From NCBI GenBank assembly GCA_022495995.1, contig JAFEMH010006977.1, positions 42,452 to 106,451 of the forward strand: a stretch of DNA of 64,000 bases. The letters are read 5' to 3'. A program made the translations under genes and the position numbers. Shown in pieces: positions 10,987 to 21,605 of this stretch; position 1 is the first letter of the stretch; each line of letters opens with the position of its first letter. Under the pieces are notes generated by a model, which saw only the letters and a program-made list of their open reading frames with translations, made no database searches and was not told where the DNA came from. The DNA is from Adenophora triphylla var. japonica. Lineage: Eukaryota; Streptophyta; Magnoliopsida; Asterales; Campanulaceae.

Positions 10987-13900
10987 GCAAGGGATTTAAT
11001 TGATATTGAAAAATGTCTATTGCTATAACTAACTAATCGGCATAATAACAAAACATATAAAATCTCTTCGTGTCCATGAAGCGAGTTAAAAAAAAAAAAT
11101 TGTCCAGGCGCCAGATTGATACAAAAATGAAAGCACATGCCCTAAAGTGAGAAAATTAAAAGTATAGGCCCTCAAATGATAAAACATATACTCCCTCCGT
11201 CCCACCCGACTTAGTATGTTGTGCCATTTTGGGCGTACAACTCGACTTAGCACATCCCAAAATGGAAAATTTATATTACTTTTATATTGGGTCTACCCCA
11301 CCCAATTTACCCTAATGATCCTAAATTAAACCCCACTAAATTAATTTTTCCTAATTAACTACCCTTAATCCTCTGGCACAACCCACTTACCCAAACCCAC
11401 TATCAGCTCACCGCCTCACCCCCATTCACCCCTCCCCATTTCATTCATCCCACTACTTAGAAACCCTTAATTTCTCTCTTCTCCATTTCCCTCATCCCCC
11501 ACCCTCACCGCCGCCACCCCTCCCACTTTCTCCCTGTCACCCTTCCACCGCCTCGCCACCACCACTTTCCCTTCCCAACACCCCTTCCTACTACTTCTTT
11601 ACCATTGCATCACCTTGACGGCCACCGTCATCGCCATCGCCATCGCCGCCTTCAAGTTCGGGTAAGTGTCTCTCGCTCTCTATGTCTCTCTTTTTCTCCC
11701 CGTCTCTCTCTTTTTCTCGCTCGGATACATATCAGTGTAGATCCGGTGTATTTGTTCGTGTGTTCGTTTGTTTGTGTATGTGTGTGCAGATCCACTGATC
11801 TGTACAGATCTGGTGCGTTTGTATGTGTGTGTTCGTTTGTGTGTGTGTTGGATCTGGGTGTGTGCGCGTTTATTTTCTCTTTATTTTAGTCAACTCTGTT
11901 TTGTTTAGAATTTTACAATGACAATTTCTTGTTTGGTGGTGGTGGCAGGAATGATAGTGTTGGGCAGTGATGGTGTTCGGTGGCAGACAGTGGTGGTGAT
12001 GATGGTCCGTTGCTGGTGGTGAAGATGCGTCATTGGTGGTGGTAGTGGTGGTGAAGATGGTCGATGGTGGTGGTGGAGGCGTGATGGTGGTGGTGGGCCG
12101 ATGGTGGTGGTAGGTTGTTGGGGTGGTGGGGGAAGAGAGTGGAGATGAAAGTTGGATGAATTGTAAATTTTGGGTTCTGATTTTCATTTGTAACAAATTT
12201 GAAATTCGAACTGTAATAAAATTTATGGCTGTATTTTGGAGATTTATCAGGAATTAGGAGTTAATCAAAAAGGGAAAAATAACTCCTAATCCTACTCAAC
12301 TATCACATTTTGGAATAAAATATTACCATTCCTTAATTCTCGCGTTGGGAGAGAAAATCTTAAGTCGGGTGGGACGGAGGGAGTAAACCATAGGGTAGTA
12401 AAAATGATTCAAAATTATAGGCCTCTGAGTGATACAATATGTGAACCTTATGGTAGTAAAATGAGAAAATCAATACTACAGACCCCTAAGTGATACAACA
12501 TGTAAACCTCAGGGTAATAAAGTGAGATTAACTGAATTTAAAAGTAGAATAAAACATACCAGTGGGGTATCTTCACTAACTATTGCTTTTTCATCTTCGT
12601 TTTCAAGAACTTCGGAAACAGGACCATCAAGAAAACCAGCTTGCTTTAGGATCCAATCTTCAGTCATAATTTTGCCAGAGAAAGAGATACGCCTTCCCAG
12701 GATTAGAAGTGCTCTGCAACATGTTTCTCGAACCTTCTTATCAGAAAGACTGCTATCTAAAGCTTCCGTAATGGCATTAGCAGCTTCCTCTCTATAAATA
12801 CTGTACTTCCGAGGTTCACCCTGCAAGTTACAGGACAATATAGTCTAAGCTCAAAACTCTGACTGCAGCTAGAATTTATTAGAAAATAAAACAAAAAAAA
12901 GAGAGAGAGAGAGAGAAGAGAAGAGAAGAGAGAGTTTAGATATGTTTATTGATTGCTTTGACGTGCCATTTGACTAGAGCAAGATAATTTTATACGAAAT
13001 TGTCTTCCCAAACTGTTGCATACGGTGATCAGCTATGCATTAAAAATTGGGCAGCTAAGAATTATCTTCGTATAATTGAGGGTAGCGCAAACGAGAAGCT
13101 AGAGCAGGTAAGTGGCAAATCAAATAAATAAAAGAAAAGAAAAAAGGATTAATAAATTCATGAAAAAGTAGCTGCGAGAATGAAAAAATCATCATAAATA
13201 GTTTGAAACATAAGTAGGCATGTAAATCTTATAGATACTCCCTTTATCCCTATATGAGTGTCCATTGAAAGAGAAAAAAAAAAAGAAACAGAAACTGGAA
13301 TTGAAAGAGTTCCTTCAATAATGTCCTCTAGTGATGTTACTAAAGTTACCTCATATACTATTACTTCCTAATTTTCACTTTCAATCACAGATGTTATCAT
13401 TAAAGTATGTATTACTAATCTGCTAAAAAGTAAACTTCATTATTTCCTTGAAAAACTGAAAAATGAACACTCATTTAGGGACCGAGGGAGTACTATAGGC
13501 CTTTCAAGAGTAGGCGAGACCTACGATTTAACTCCAAGGACATGCATAATTTCATGTAGTCCTCTGAGTAGTCAGGACAACGTTTTACTGACTTGAGTTA
13601 TGATAGAGGAGCTGGGTAAAAAAAAATCATGTACAGCTCATTAACAGTTGCAAGATGGAATCAAATTCATTCAGGCATCCAAGGAAGTTACTACAAGTAG
13701 TACTACCTCTGTCCCAAAATGAATGACCAAAAAAATTTCAAATTTACACTTAGAGCAAATTTTAAAATTTTTTGGACATTCATTTTGGGATGGAGGGAGT
13801 ATTTTTTATTATTGTACTCTAGAAGTGAGATATTTATTGAAAAATTATCTATTACAGATAGTAATCTATAATATCTCCAATAACCTTATTCCTTATGTAT

Positions 13901-16900
13901 TTTCCTAAAAGGAGACAGAATCTGCATGTCTTGAAGAGAAAAGAAGTCCTAATACTATAGGAACTTCAATCTTTAAGCCTAACTATGGCCCAGTTCCCAT
14001 ATAGTTACATGTAAATTAAGGATAAGTAAAATGAATCTTCATCCACGTGACTTCACATTTTACATATGGCAGTTACCATACTTGGGTTTCCTAATAGCAT
14101 CACTGGACTGGCGTCATAGCATCACAGTAGTAATAAAATGACGCAAGGATATTCAATTAAAAGAACATTATACCAGAAGGTCCAACTGTAACAGGAGAAC
14201 AGCAACCAATGGTCTTTGCTCGGGTGAACTACTTTGAAGAAAGACTAGCAAAACGTGCATTGCACTCACTATGCTTTCCTTTTCAAAGCCATTCAAGAAA
14301 AAGTTCGATTCGATCATCCTGAAAAGACAGAATCAATGATAGCCAAATAAATCAACATCAATAACATGTGAAAACCCAAAATGTTATTCACAAAGTCAGT
14401 TCAGTTCAGCATCTCTGTTTCAAATACAGCGAACAATCAGTACACCTAGTCAACTAGCATTTACTCATTCTCAAAGCTCCATTCTCCAGTTTCACAGTCA
14501 GATCAAAGATTAAGCATATTAGCTACTATCTTTTGAACATCATGTTTGTACATAATTAAGTAGCAAATCTCTGTCACAAAAATGTGTTTATAAATTTTGA
14601 AGGATGATTATAAAAGCAGTACGGAGATTGTTAAACAATGAGCTTCAATAGGGAGTTGAAGGAGGGATAAAAAATAAAAGAATAGAAAAAAAATCAAATT
14701 TATTGGGCTCCCAGTGCCGTTTCCTAAACATGCAAGGGACATAACAAAATAAGACAAATAAAAAAAAAAGCCGTCACTTATCATTCAGAGAACCTAAGAG
14801 ATTCCAGAGAATATGTAATAACGTGACGAGTAAGGTCCAACAATACATAACAAGAAAGGCATTTGGACTGACTGCCTGGTCATGACAGCAGACTACAAAA
14901 AGGAAGAAAATGAGAAGAAGTTCATCTACCAGAATCAGAGGAGGCTGCTAGTCTCACCTTTGACAAGGATAATGTCATTATGAGCAGAAGCCTATGGTCA
15001 AGTCATCATAGTTCTTAACTAGCAAGAACCTCATAAATAGATGAGTTAGGCTTGATGGGGTAGGGGAGAGAGAACCCCAATCTAAGACAGAATAAATCAT
15101 TTTGCTTGATTTTTATGAGAATACTGTATGATGGCACAGATAGACATACAACAGCAGGGGACAAAAAGGACATGACGCGATTAGTGCCTAACATGTGGAA
15201 GTTAGAAGAAAACAAGGATTTGAAAATCAAAAGAAAAGAAATACTCCCTCCGTCCCATGATAATATATAAACTTTCTTTTTTGGGCGTCCCACAATAATA
15301 TATACTTTCATAAAATGAAAAGGAATCTTTACTATTCCCTCCACTCATTCTCTCTCCTACATTATTTTAATACTCACATCACCATTATAATTTACTATTC
15401 TCTCCACTCATTCTCTCTCCTATTTTATTTTCACACTCACAACACTTTCAATATAATAATTCCTCCTTAATTCCCGTGCAAAACCCAAAAGTCTATAAAA
15501 TCATGGGACGGAGGGAGTATTAAACATAACTAGGAAATAAATACCTGCTCAGGCAAATCAGTTCAGATAGCAGCAACACCGCGTTTGCTCTGGACTTTAC
15601 TTGCTTGCACCGAAGCAACTCCAGAAGGCAATGCTTGTCAATGTTTCTAGCTATGTCCTTTCTGCAACCTGAGTCTGCTTCAATGCAGCAGAACAATAGT
15701 GCTGCCACACGTGTCTTTTCATCCATATCTCCATCCTTAAATCTTCGAATGAGAAACTGCAAGCCTCCTAGAGCAATAAGGAGATTAGCATTTGCTATTT
15801 TCTCCTCTTCGCCAGAAACAGTGAGAAGATGATCTAATATACAAACAGCTGATTCATCTTTGTATTTTTGTTCCCCAGAAGTCCACCCCATCTGAGAAGC
15901 AGAAGCCAAGATATTCCTACAGTGTTCTGATTTCCAGCCATGAATAATTCGCTTCAAGATGAAGTTGGTAAATGGTACAACTTGGCGTTCCAGTACCTTC
16001 CCTGTTACAGGACATGAATTATTGCCTTTATCAAACCAATCCATGATAGCCGCTCGCTCGTATGTTTGACCAGTCTCCAATGTCACAGGATCATTGAAAA
16101 GGACTCCAGTTAGAGGGCAAATATATTCCTGGGGTATGCTGGGAAAAAAGTACACTCCATCAACAAATTTATCTGCACTGGAAAAATGAAAATGAGCAAA
16201 CCAAGAAAATGTTGAACTAAAAAGGTGAACCACTCTAAAGGTATAATTGGTGCTCACCTTCATCTACGGACCTTGTTTCACTTGGCTGCATTTAAACATA
16301 CAAGGACACAATTAGGAAAAAGAGAAAGATATACTTAAAAACTATGTACATAAGAAAAGATTCAGTATACTAACCGAAAATTCAGGATATGGTGCATCAT
16401 CATAACGTGGCAAAATTAAATCAGCAGATCCCCGGGCCTGTTGCATTTCAAAAACAGACTTAGCAAGCCTCATGAGAGTAAGTTCATTTACTTTCGAACT
16501 TGGCAAAGCATCTAATGCACGGCCTTTCATTAAATCTTCTTCCCATAGAAGAGAGTTGCCAATTTTGGCTTTTTGGTCCCGTTCTCCTAGAGCATTTGAT
16601 CTATACAACCTCTGTGCTTCTTCAACTGTTATTCCATCTCGCTGCAGCATATTAAAGATTACTGAGAGCAGAACCATATTATCGCATAAGCTAAATGAAA
16701 ATTTGAACTTCATTAATGTTGCACTAATTTGCATGATAACGCAACTTGACTTCAAAATCCTCTGTCTTAACCAAGGTTGGATTGGCAAATATGGATGGCT
16801 AACGTGTAAACCTCCATCATATTGATGATAGGGAAAAAGAACTTTGACCAGAGAATATGGTGTCTGTGTGTGGGGAGGAAGGGGATCAAACATATTCATC

Positions 16901-19461
16901 AATCCTAAGAAACATCCACTACTCACAACTTTTGTGACAATGTATCGAGATGATGACTTATAAGCAAAAGACATCATCTTGTAGTGATCTTTTTTATGTA
17001 AATGAATGATAAGAGGAGGAATGGTACCTTTAAGACCAGATTATAATTTCCCTATAACATCCCCCCTGAAGAGTAAAACAGTTATCCGGCCTATATTATT
17101 TATTGGGAGGGGGGGGGGATTTTGAATCACCCCAAATTGAATAGGGGAGCAATCAACTTCATAGAGTTGAGAACTGGACTACAAAGAAAGAAAGCAGTAT
17201 CTGTTAAAGCTGATAGGTCAGACTTCTAATCATCATTGATGAAATGTCATAGTTAAGATTTCATAAAACATCAGCCTAGTTGCGGTCATCATTCTTAAAG
17301 TCTGAGGTTCCACCTTAAAACCAATTGGTGTCAAGGGGAGTGGCCCAGAGCAAGGTTTGTCAATTCCCAATGTGGGATAATATCTCTAACACGCCCCCTC
17401 ACGTGTAGCGGGCTTTGCCAAAGCTTACAACGTGGACTTATCAATCGGGTGGCGCGGAGTAACATCGTGGGCCGTTGGGCCTGCACGTGTAAAGAACCTG
17501 CTCTGATACCATCTTAAAGTCTGAGGTTCCACCTTAAAACCAATTGGTGTCAAGGGGAGTGGCCCGGAATCTTTATATGTCATAGGCAAGGTTTGTCAAT
17601 TCCCAATGTGGGATAATATCTCTAACAATCATAACTTGCTAAGTACCAACTCTTTTTATTAAAACGTGCTCATTACCCCCAACAAGGGTCGATAATAAAA
17701 ACTTAGTATGCAGCACTACTTACCGAAGGGAATTTCTCATCTCTTTCAGTAGCTAGGTCTGTGTTCTTAACAACTTCCAGGGTGTATGTCAACGTCCTTT
17801 TATCTTCAACCACAGAACCATGGGGGCTTTCTATGGTATTATCAATGTTCTCCGTCACTCTATGATCTTCAATTTCCACGGCTGCTGGTTTGTATAAACG
17901 GCCAAATACAGACTCGTACAACTTTTTACTAACCATCGGCTGAGGTGAGAATTGATTGAGAGGATTGCCTGAATCTGAAAACTTGTTGTTCAGGTCTCTA
18001 TGCTGGATTGCCTGAAAAGAAATCGAAGGAATATTGATAGAAGGAATAGAAGGAGCTTCAACCCCTTCTGTGAGCCAATCCTTATAGTAAACTGCAAATT
18101 GGTAAGTACCGGAGTCCAGAATTTCATCATAAACTTTCTGTAATTGCTTTAATTTCCTTGTCTTGCTAGGTGAATCTGCCAGGATATTAGATTCCTGGAG
18201 TGTACCACACTTCCAAATGAGAAAGATGCGGATGGAATATATGCTCCCACAATTCAGGTAACACCATAGTTCGAGCCTGGAAAGGTGAATCACAAAAGAC
18301 TTGCAGAAGATGCTTTGCTGCTATCCTGTCTTTCTTCTGTAGATTATATATCACACTCAAATAAAGATGGCCACAAGCTGACAATTTGGAATTGGGGATC
18401 CCAGATGTAAAGCCATCTTTCAAATCATTTGCATTTAAACCGGTAATCACACTTAGCTGCAATGAAGCTTTTTTCAACTCTTTTGCACTTGCAAGTTCCT
18501 CTGCAGCTCTTTCAACTGTTTCTATAGCTTGCTCAAGGTTGGCTATGACTTTACTTTCACTGAGACCTCCGTCTAACTCGGAGAGATTAAGGGAGGCAAA
18601 ACAGTTATGATGCAGTGACGTCCTAAAGTCTTCTTCTTTAAGAAACTGTTTGATATATCCACTCAAGATAGATATCACAGCTTTGATGGCAGCTTCATCA
18701 AGAGCTGGTTCAGCAACAGATTGCTCAATTTCAACTCTCCTGCGACTCCTACTTTCATTAAAGCTTTTGATGTTAGTCGAACTTCTATTTGATTTGGATG
18801 AAGAGGTGTTTGGTTCTTTTGCACCTTTATCAGAAGTACCGTTAGAGATATTGTACTCAGGAAAATTCTTATTGGAAAAACTACCATGCCTTTTATCTGT
18901 CTGGATATCCATTCTTGAATTCCTTCCATTCCTCTCCCTGTCTGCAGTTCCATAGGACTGTTTATCCTTAGTAATTGAAGGGCTATATGCTTCATTTGAA
19001 TATATCTCTTTATATCTTCCATTATCTTTCATTGCAGCTTTAGCTCTCCCCTTCCCCTGTTGAACCTCAACTATCTCATTAGAGGAAACATGTCCAGATG
19101 AGTCTACACTGGACCTACCAGCATCTCGTAGATCTAGAGAATTTCGTTTTTCGAACTTCTCCCTGGATCCAATATTGGTACCTCTATCCATTTTCTCCCT
19201 TCTTATAAGATTATCTCTTGGCTTAATGTCCTTCCCTCTATTAGTTGTTGGAGATTCGCCTCTTAACTCGTGAAGTGCTCTGTCAGAGTTTCTCCTTTCT
19301 GGTTTTCTGAGATTAGATGAAGAAACAGATTTATGCTGGACTCGGGACGGATAAACTGGTATACTTCCACCCACTGGTCCTGAAGAAGTTCTACTCATTG
19401 TCTTTGAGCCCCTACCCTTGAAGCCTTCTTTAGCGAGAAGATCCTCCAACGACATAGCCAT
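7425..19461 (-). CDS. LIN/CERBERUS-like U-box E3 ubiquitin ligase, exon 1 frameshifted
   Basis: Exons on -: 19461-17724, 16641-16375, 16285-16258, 16172-15545, 14318-14174, 12820-12560, 8521-8209 and 7543-7425. All are GT-AG with agreeing phases, giving about 1165 residues if the exon 1 frameshift is ignored. The start MAMSLEDLLAKEGFKG is followed by a charged, Ser-rich segment. A helical LIN-type region follows (about 257-520, including SGYIKQFLKEEDF and FAVYYKDWLTEG). Next is the U-box (about 690-765: IPQEYICPLTG, DPVTLETGQTYERAAI, CPVTGK) and ARM-like helices to the end. U-box proteins transfer ubiquitin from E2 enzymes, and the legume relatives act in nodulation. No C-terminal WD40 repeats were seen. 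Exon 1 is 1738 nt, one too many: reading shifts at 18197/18198 after HLEVWYT. This is either a real null allele or a sequencing error. The start at 19455 (MSLEDLL) is an alternative. Confidence 0.85.
7787..8046. mobile_element. Stowaway MITE in the last intron of the U-box gene
   Basis: CTCCCTCTGTCCCTAAATG at the left and CATTTAGAGACGGAGGGAA at the right, with TA outside both ends, about 260 bp, in the intron between 8208 and 7544. Confidence 0.85.
8715..8864. mobile_element. Short Stowaway-like MITE
   Basis: ACCCTCCGTCCCAAAATGAA and TTCATTTTGGGACGGAGGG are inverted ends of an element of about 150 bp in intron 7 of the U-box gene. The body is AT-rich with a second inner pair (AAATTTG). Confidence 0.8.
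8865..9467. other. Intron 7 sequence, nothing recognised
   Basis: Unique-looking intronic sequence between MITEs. I saw no open frame, repeat or splice-bounded exon that would fit the U-box protein. Confidence 0.4.
9468..9715. mobile_element. Stowaway-like MITE with long foldback arms
   Basis: TACTCCCTCTGTCCCAGCTC and GAGCTGGGACGGAGTA bound it. Inside, long arms (TCAAATTGATGTAACTTT, AATAATGATCCTAATAAAA) recur inverted. One arm segment, AAGTTACATCAATTTG, is repeated in tandem near 9648-9685, showing local duplication. Confidence 0.8.
9961..10202. mobile_element. Decayed Stowaway-like MITE
   Basis: The right end CATTTAGGGATGGAGGGAGTA is clear. The left end (CACACGTCCGTGAATGAATA) is degraded. 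It is in intron 7 of the U-box gene. Confidence 0.6.
10593..10755. mobile_element. Small foldback MITE (TAGGGGCA ends)
   Basis: TAGGGGCACAAAATGTTCAC and its near-inverse GTGAACATCTTTTGCCCCTA bound a non-coding element of 163 bp. A second inner pair (CAAAATCTTGC, GCAAGATTTTG) extends the stem. Its ends differ from Stowaway. Confidence 0.7.
10851..11060. repeat. Near-perfect 78-bp-arm palindrome around (AT)n
   Basis: The arm from TTATATGTTTTGTTATTATG to TTGCTTGAAT (10851-10930) is repeated inverted at 10981-11060 without a mismatch that I can see. The centre is about 50 bp of pure (AT)n. It is non-coding. It could be a very young MITE, a microsatellite-bearing foldback or an assembly artefact. 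Confidence 0.85.
11191..12383. mobile_element. 1.2-kb non-autonomous mariner/Stowaway-type element
   Basis: CTCCCTCCGTCCCACCCGAC opens it and GTCGGGTGGGACGGAGGGAG closes it, with TA outside both ends (11189-11190 and 12384-12385). The insertion split the copy of the 60-bp repeat in the surrounding element. The interior is not a transposase. It holds a CT-rich leader-like block, a CAG|GTAAGT-like donor analogue (GGGTAAGTG near 11660), TG-rich sequence and a long GGTGGTGGT purine tract (11935-12130). The antisense His/Thr/Pro-rich frame at 11870-12196 is a by-product of that tract. A truncated copy lies at 1045-1415. Confidence 0.85.
13236..13493. mobile_element. Stowaway-like MITE in intron 6
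   Basis: TACTCCCTTTATCCCTATAT at the left and CATTTAGGGACCGAGGGAGTA at the right. The ends are mildly diverged, the length is about 258 bp, and it is intronic in the U-box gene. Confidence 0.75.
13703..13801. mobile_element. Very short (~99 bp) Stowaway-like MITE
   Basis: CTACCTCTGTCCCAAAATGA and TTCATTTTGGGATGGAGGGA face each other with little interior. It resembles the 8715-8864 element with its centre deleted. Confidence 0.75.
15244..15517. mobile_element. Stowaway MITE in intron 5
   Basis: CTCCCTCCGTCCCATGATAA and AATCATGGGACGGAGGGAG, 274 bp, TA on both sides. The body contains a tandem ACTATTCTCTCCACTCATTC motif. It belongs to the same family as the 5612 element. Confidence 0.9.
17293..17627 (-). 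mobile_element. TRIM retrotransposon with intact 5-bp target duplication
   Basis: On - each LTR begins TGTTAGAGATATTATCCCAC and ends CTTTAAGA. The LTRs are 17512-17627 (116 bp) and 17293-17391 (99 bp, with a deletion). The internal part is only about 120 bp. It holds TGGTATCAGAGC (17500-17511 on -), complementary to initiator Met tRNA, directly after the 5' LTR, and a G-rich polypurine tract before the 3' LTR. The duplicated target ATCAT is at 17288-17292 and 17628-17632. There is no coding capacity, as usual for TRIMs. It lies in intron 1 of the U-box gene. Confidence 0.92.
18194..18201 (-). other. Single-base frameshift in exon 1 of the U-box gene
   Basis: On - the sequence reads TGG TAC ACT CCA GGA ATC TAA. 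Dropping one of the two C bases at 18197/18198 gives W-Y-T-Q-E-S-N and joins the upstream frame to the downstream one, which stays open through exon 1. All other junctions keep frame. There is no room for an intron here. Confidence 0.85.
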
Positions 19462-21060
19462 TATGTTCTCGCACAAGATTAGAACTTCTTCACAATGAAA
19501 TCCTGTTCCAATGGATAAAAGACGTGTTTTAACCTTTCAAATCTACAACCTAATTAAATTCATCTTCTGGAAACAGCATCAAATCAGTGTAGTATCTGTG
19601 CAATCCACGTACAAAAGATAGAAAAACTTGTGCATAAATTTAAGCGACAGCTATTACTAGTCTAATTCAAATTTACTATCATAATCCTTTTTGTGAACGC
19701 TTTGGTCCATCCATGAAAACTATATCACTATCCTAAGCATGAATCTGAATACACTACACAAAGTACTATTTAAAGCTCCAGTTGATGCTTTCACCAGCTC
19801 TCCAGAATTTTTTTAAGTAGCTTTAGCAGTCTTATGTGACTATGTCATTTGAATCTTACACCCTCAAAACTCTGAAGATGCCTACTATTAGTTTAAAAGA
19901 GTAACAATTATGAAAAATAATAATACTTCTAATAGTCTTTTAAACTACCATAAACAATGAGGCTACATACGCTTTGACCCAAATAGCTATCTCAAATTCC
20001 CTGCCATACATTCACATCAATATAAACCTTTTCATCTCTTCCCATGTATGTCCACTTAAGTCTTAACTAACATATGATATTGTAACATTCTTTTTTTTTA
20101 ATCATCTTGTATCATTCTTTCATGAAATTTATCTATCTAACTGTAAGCAACATAAGCATCAAATTTCCACACTTCTTGAACTCCGTCACAAAACGATGTC
20201 ACACAATTGTCAAAATCAAGATTGACCAAGTCTAGGAAAATAAGAACAAACTATATTGTTGGAAACATAATTTTCGTTCTAATCTTGAAAAAAAAATCAT
20301 TCTGATCCTATGACACGGGATAACTTACTTGAAACAAACTACTAGTAAATTAGACAATACAATCATCATTTATAATGTTTTACTTCAAAAACAAACAATT
20401 GAGTTACTTCCAGTTTCTTTCATACAATCATTTATGCAAACACTTGGTGAGCATATAACATCACAGAAGAAAGAAAAGAACATGTACCTTGATTAAAAAA
20501 TCCTCACTCCCATGATCCAGTAGGAATTTGATGTTTTCTAGAAAACGTGGAAAGAGGGTATGATTTTATTTTTAGTTTGAAATCAAATCACCATTAAATT
20601 AAATGCAAAAGCAGAATCGCCATTTATAATGTTTTTACATAAAAACAAACAATTGAGTTACTTCCAGTTACTTTTCCTTCATACAATCAATTAAGCAAAC
20701 ACTTGGCAAGCAACTAACATCACACACAGGACAAATAAAACAACAAGTACCTAGATTAAGAAATCTTCACGCCCATGATCCAAGAATCACAGAGAAAAAT
20801 CAAGTCTTTATGGTAATCAGCAAACAAACCCTGAAGGATTTTGATGATTTCTAGAGAATGTAGGAAGAGGGTATGATTAAGAGGGTAATAGGAGAATGTT
20901 GGAATGGGAAAGGTATAGAATAATTGAGATGAACCCATTGGCGGACTGTTTGATTAAAAAATTCAAGAAAGAGAGGAGTGTGAAGATGGTGGAAAGGTAC
21001 AGGAGGAGGCAGTAAGGGATTGGGGGAATGGAAATGGCGACAAATGGAAGATGACAAAAA
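19462..21060 (-). other. Probable 5' UTR and leader intron of the U-box gene
   Basis: A pyrimidine-rich stretch on - (about 21060-20752) looks like a leader exon ending at AATCTAG|GTACTTG (20751/20750). An acceptor GGAACAG|GATTTC lies near 19500, 40 bp before the ATG, implying a leader intron of about 1.25 kb. On +, GGAGGGAGGGAGGGAGGGAG at 21061-21080 is a pyrimidine patch on the coding strand, as often seen near plant transcription starts. All of this is inferred from sequence. Confidence 0.5.
20360..20880 (-). repeat. Tandem duplication across the U-box gene leader
   Basis: About 20370-20570 and 20625-20880 are diverged direct copies. Both contain AACAATTGAGTTACTTCCAG, CAAACACTTGG, CCATGATCCA and AGAGGGTATGATT. 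Each carries a GTAC donor-like step on -, so two alternative leader exons are possible. Confidence 0.7.
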
Positions 21061-21215
21061 GGAGGGAGGGAGGGAGGGAGAGATGAGGGTTGGTCTGACG
21101 GGTTGTTAATTTGCTCTTCTGTTTACTTCACCGGCTTCGAATTGTTTTTAAAAAAAAAAAACGTTTTTTCTTAATTTAGAAAAAAAAAATGTGATTTGAT
21201 TCTCCCTCCGATGCC

Positions 21216-21605
21216 GGTCAGCGTTAGTAACAAAGTGTCAGTGAATATATTATTAAGTGTCAGTGTAAAAAAGTGTCTGTATTAGTGTAACAAAGTGTCA
21301 GTGCATATATTATTAAGTGTCAGTGTTAGTGTAAAAAAGTGTCAGTATTAGTGTAACAAAGTGTTAGTGTAAAGAATGCCAGTACATTTATTATTAAGTG
21401 TCAGAGTAAAAAAGTGTCAGTGTTAGTGTTAAAAAGTGTCAGTATAAATAAATGTCAGTGTGAAAAATGTCATTGCATGTATTATTAAGTGTCAGTATAA
21501 AAGAGTGTCAGCTTATGATAAAAAAGTGTTAGTTTTATTATAAAAAAAGTGTCATTGTGAAGAGTGTCAGTGCATATATTATTAAGTGCCAGTGTAAAAA
21601 TGATT
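21216..21605. repeat. Degenerate minisatellite (AAGTGTCAGTGTAA units)
   Basis: AAGTGTCAGTG-type units separated by TAAAAA or CATATATTATT recur at least 15 times. A higher-order unit (CAGTGCATATATTATTAAGT) appears about every 60-120 bp. No coding potential. It begins about 150 bp upstream of the presumed U-box gene start. Confidence 0.85.

Larger units (their letters stand above)
10260..12531. mobile_element. Composite foldback element with ~60-bp terminal tandem repeats
   Basis: Three tandem units of about 60 bp (CTACCCTAGGGTTTACAT, then TATCAC, then TACAGTTTTAATTTTCTCA) run from about 10273 to 10455. The same units recur inverted at about 11130-11188 and 12386-12530. Similarity continues inward: CATCAATCTGACACCTAG near 10477 pairs with GGCGCCAGATTGATAC near 11107. 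The element thus has long terminal inverted repeats made of sub-repeats. Three further elements lie inside it (10593-10755, 10851-11060 and 11191-12383), the last inserted in one of its terminal repeats. No transposase was seen. It lies in intron 7 of the U-box gene. Confidence 0.7.

Noticed and set aside
11870..12196. Minus-strand frame rich in His, Thr and Pro
   Set aside because: It is the reverse of a GGTGGT tract inside a non-autonomous mariner-type element, with no domain.
17500..17511. tRNA-like sequence (also at 47940-47951 and 24754-24765)
   Set aside because: Only 12 nt of complementarity to a tRNA 3' end next to LTRs. These are primer-binding sites, not tRNA genes.
18187..18215. 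Tiny intron joining the two exon 1 frames of the U-box gene (GTGGTACACTCCAG)
   Set aside because: 14 nt is far below any plausible plant intron. A one-base insertion explains the frame change.
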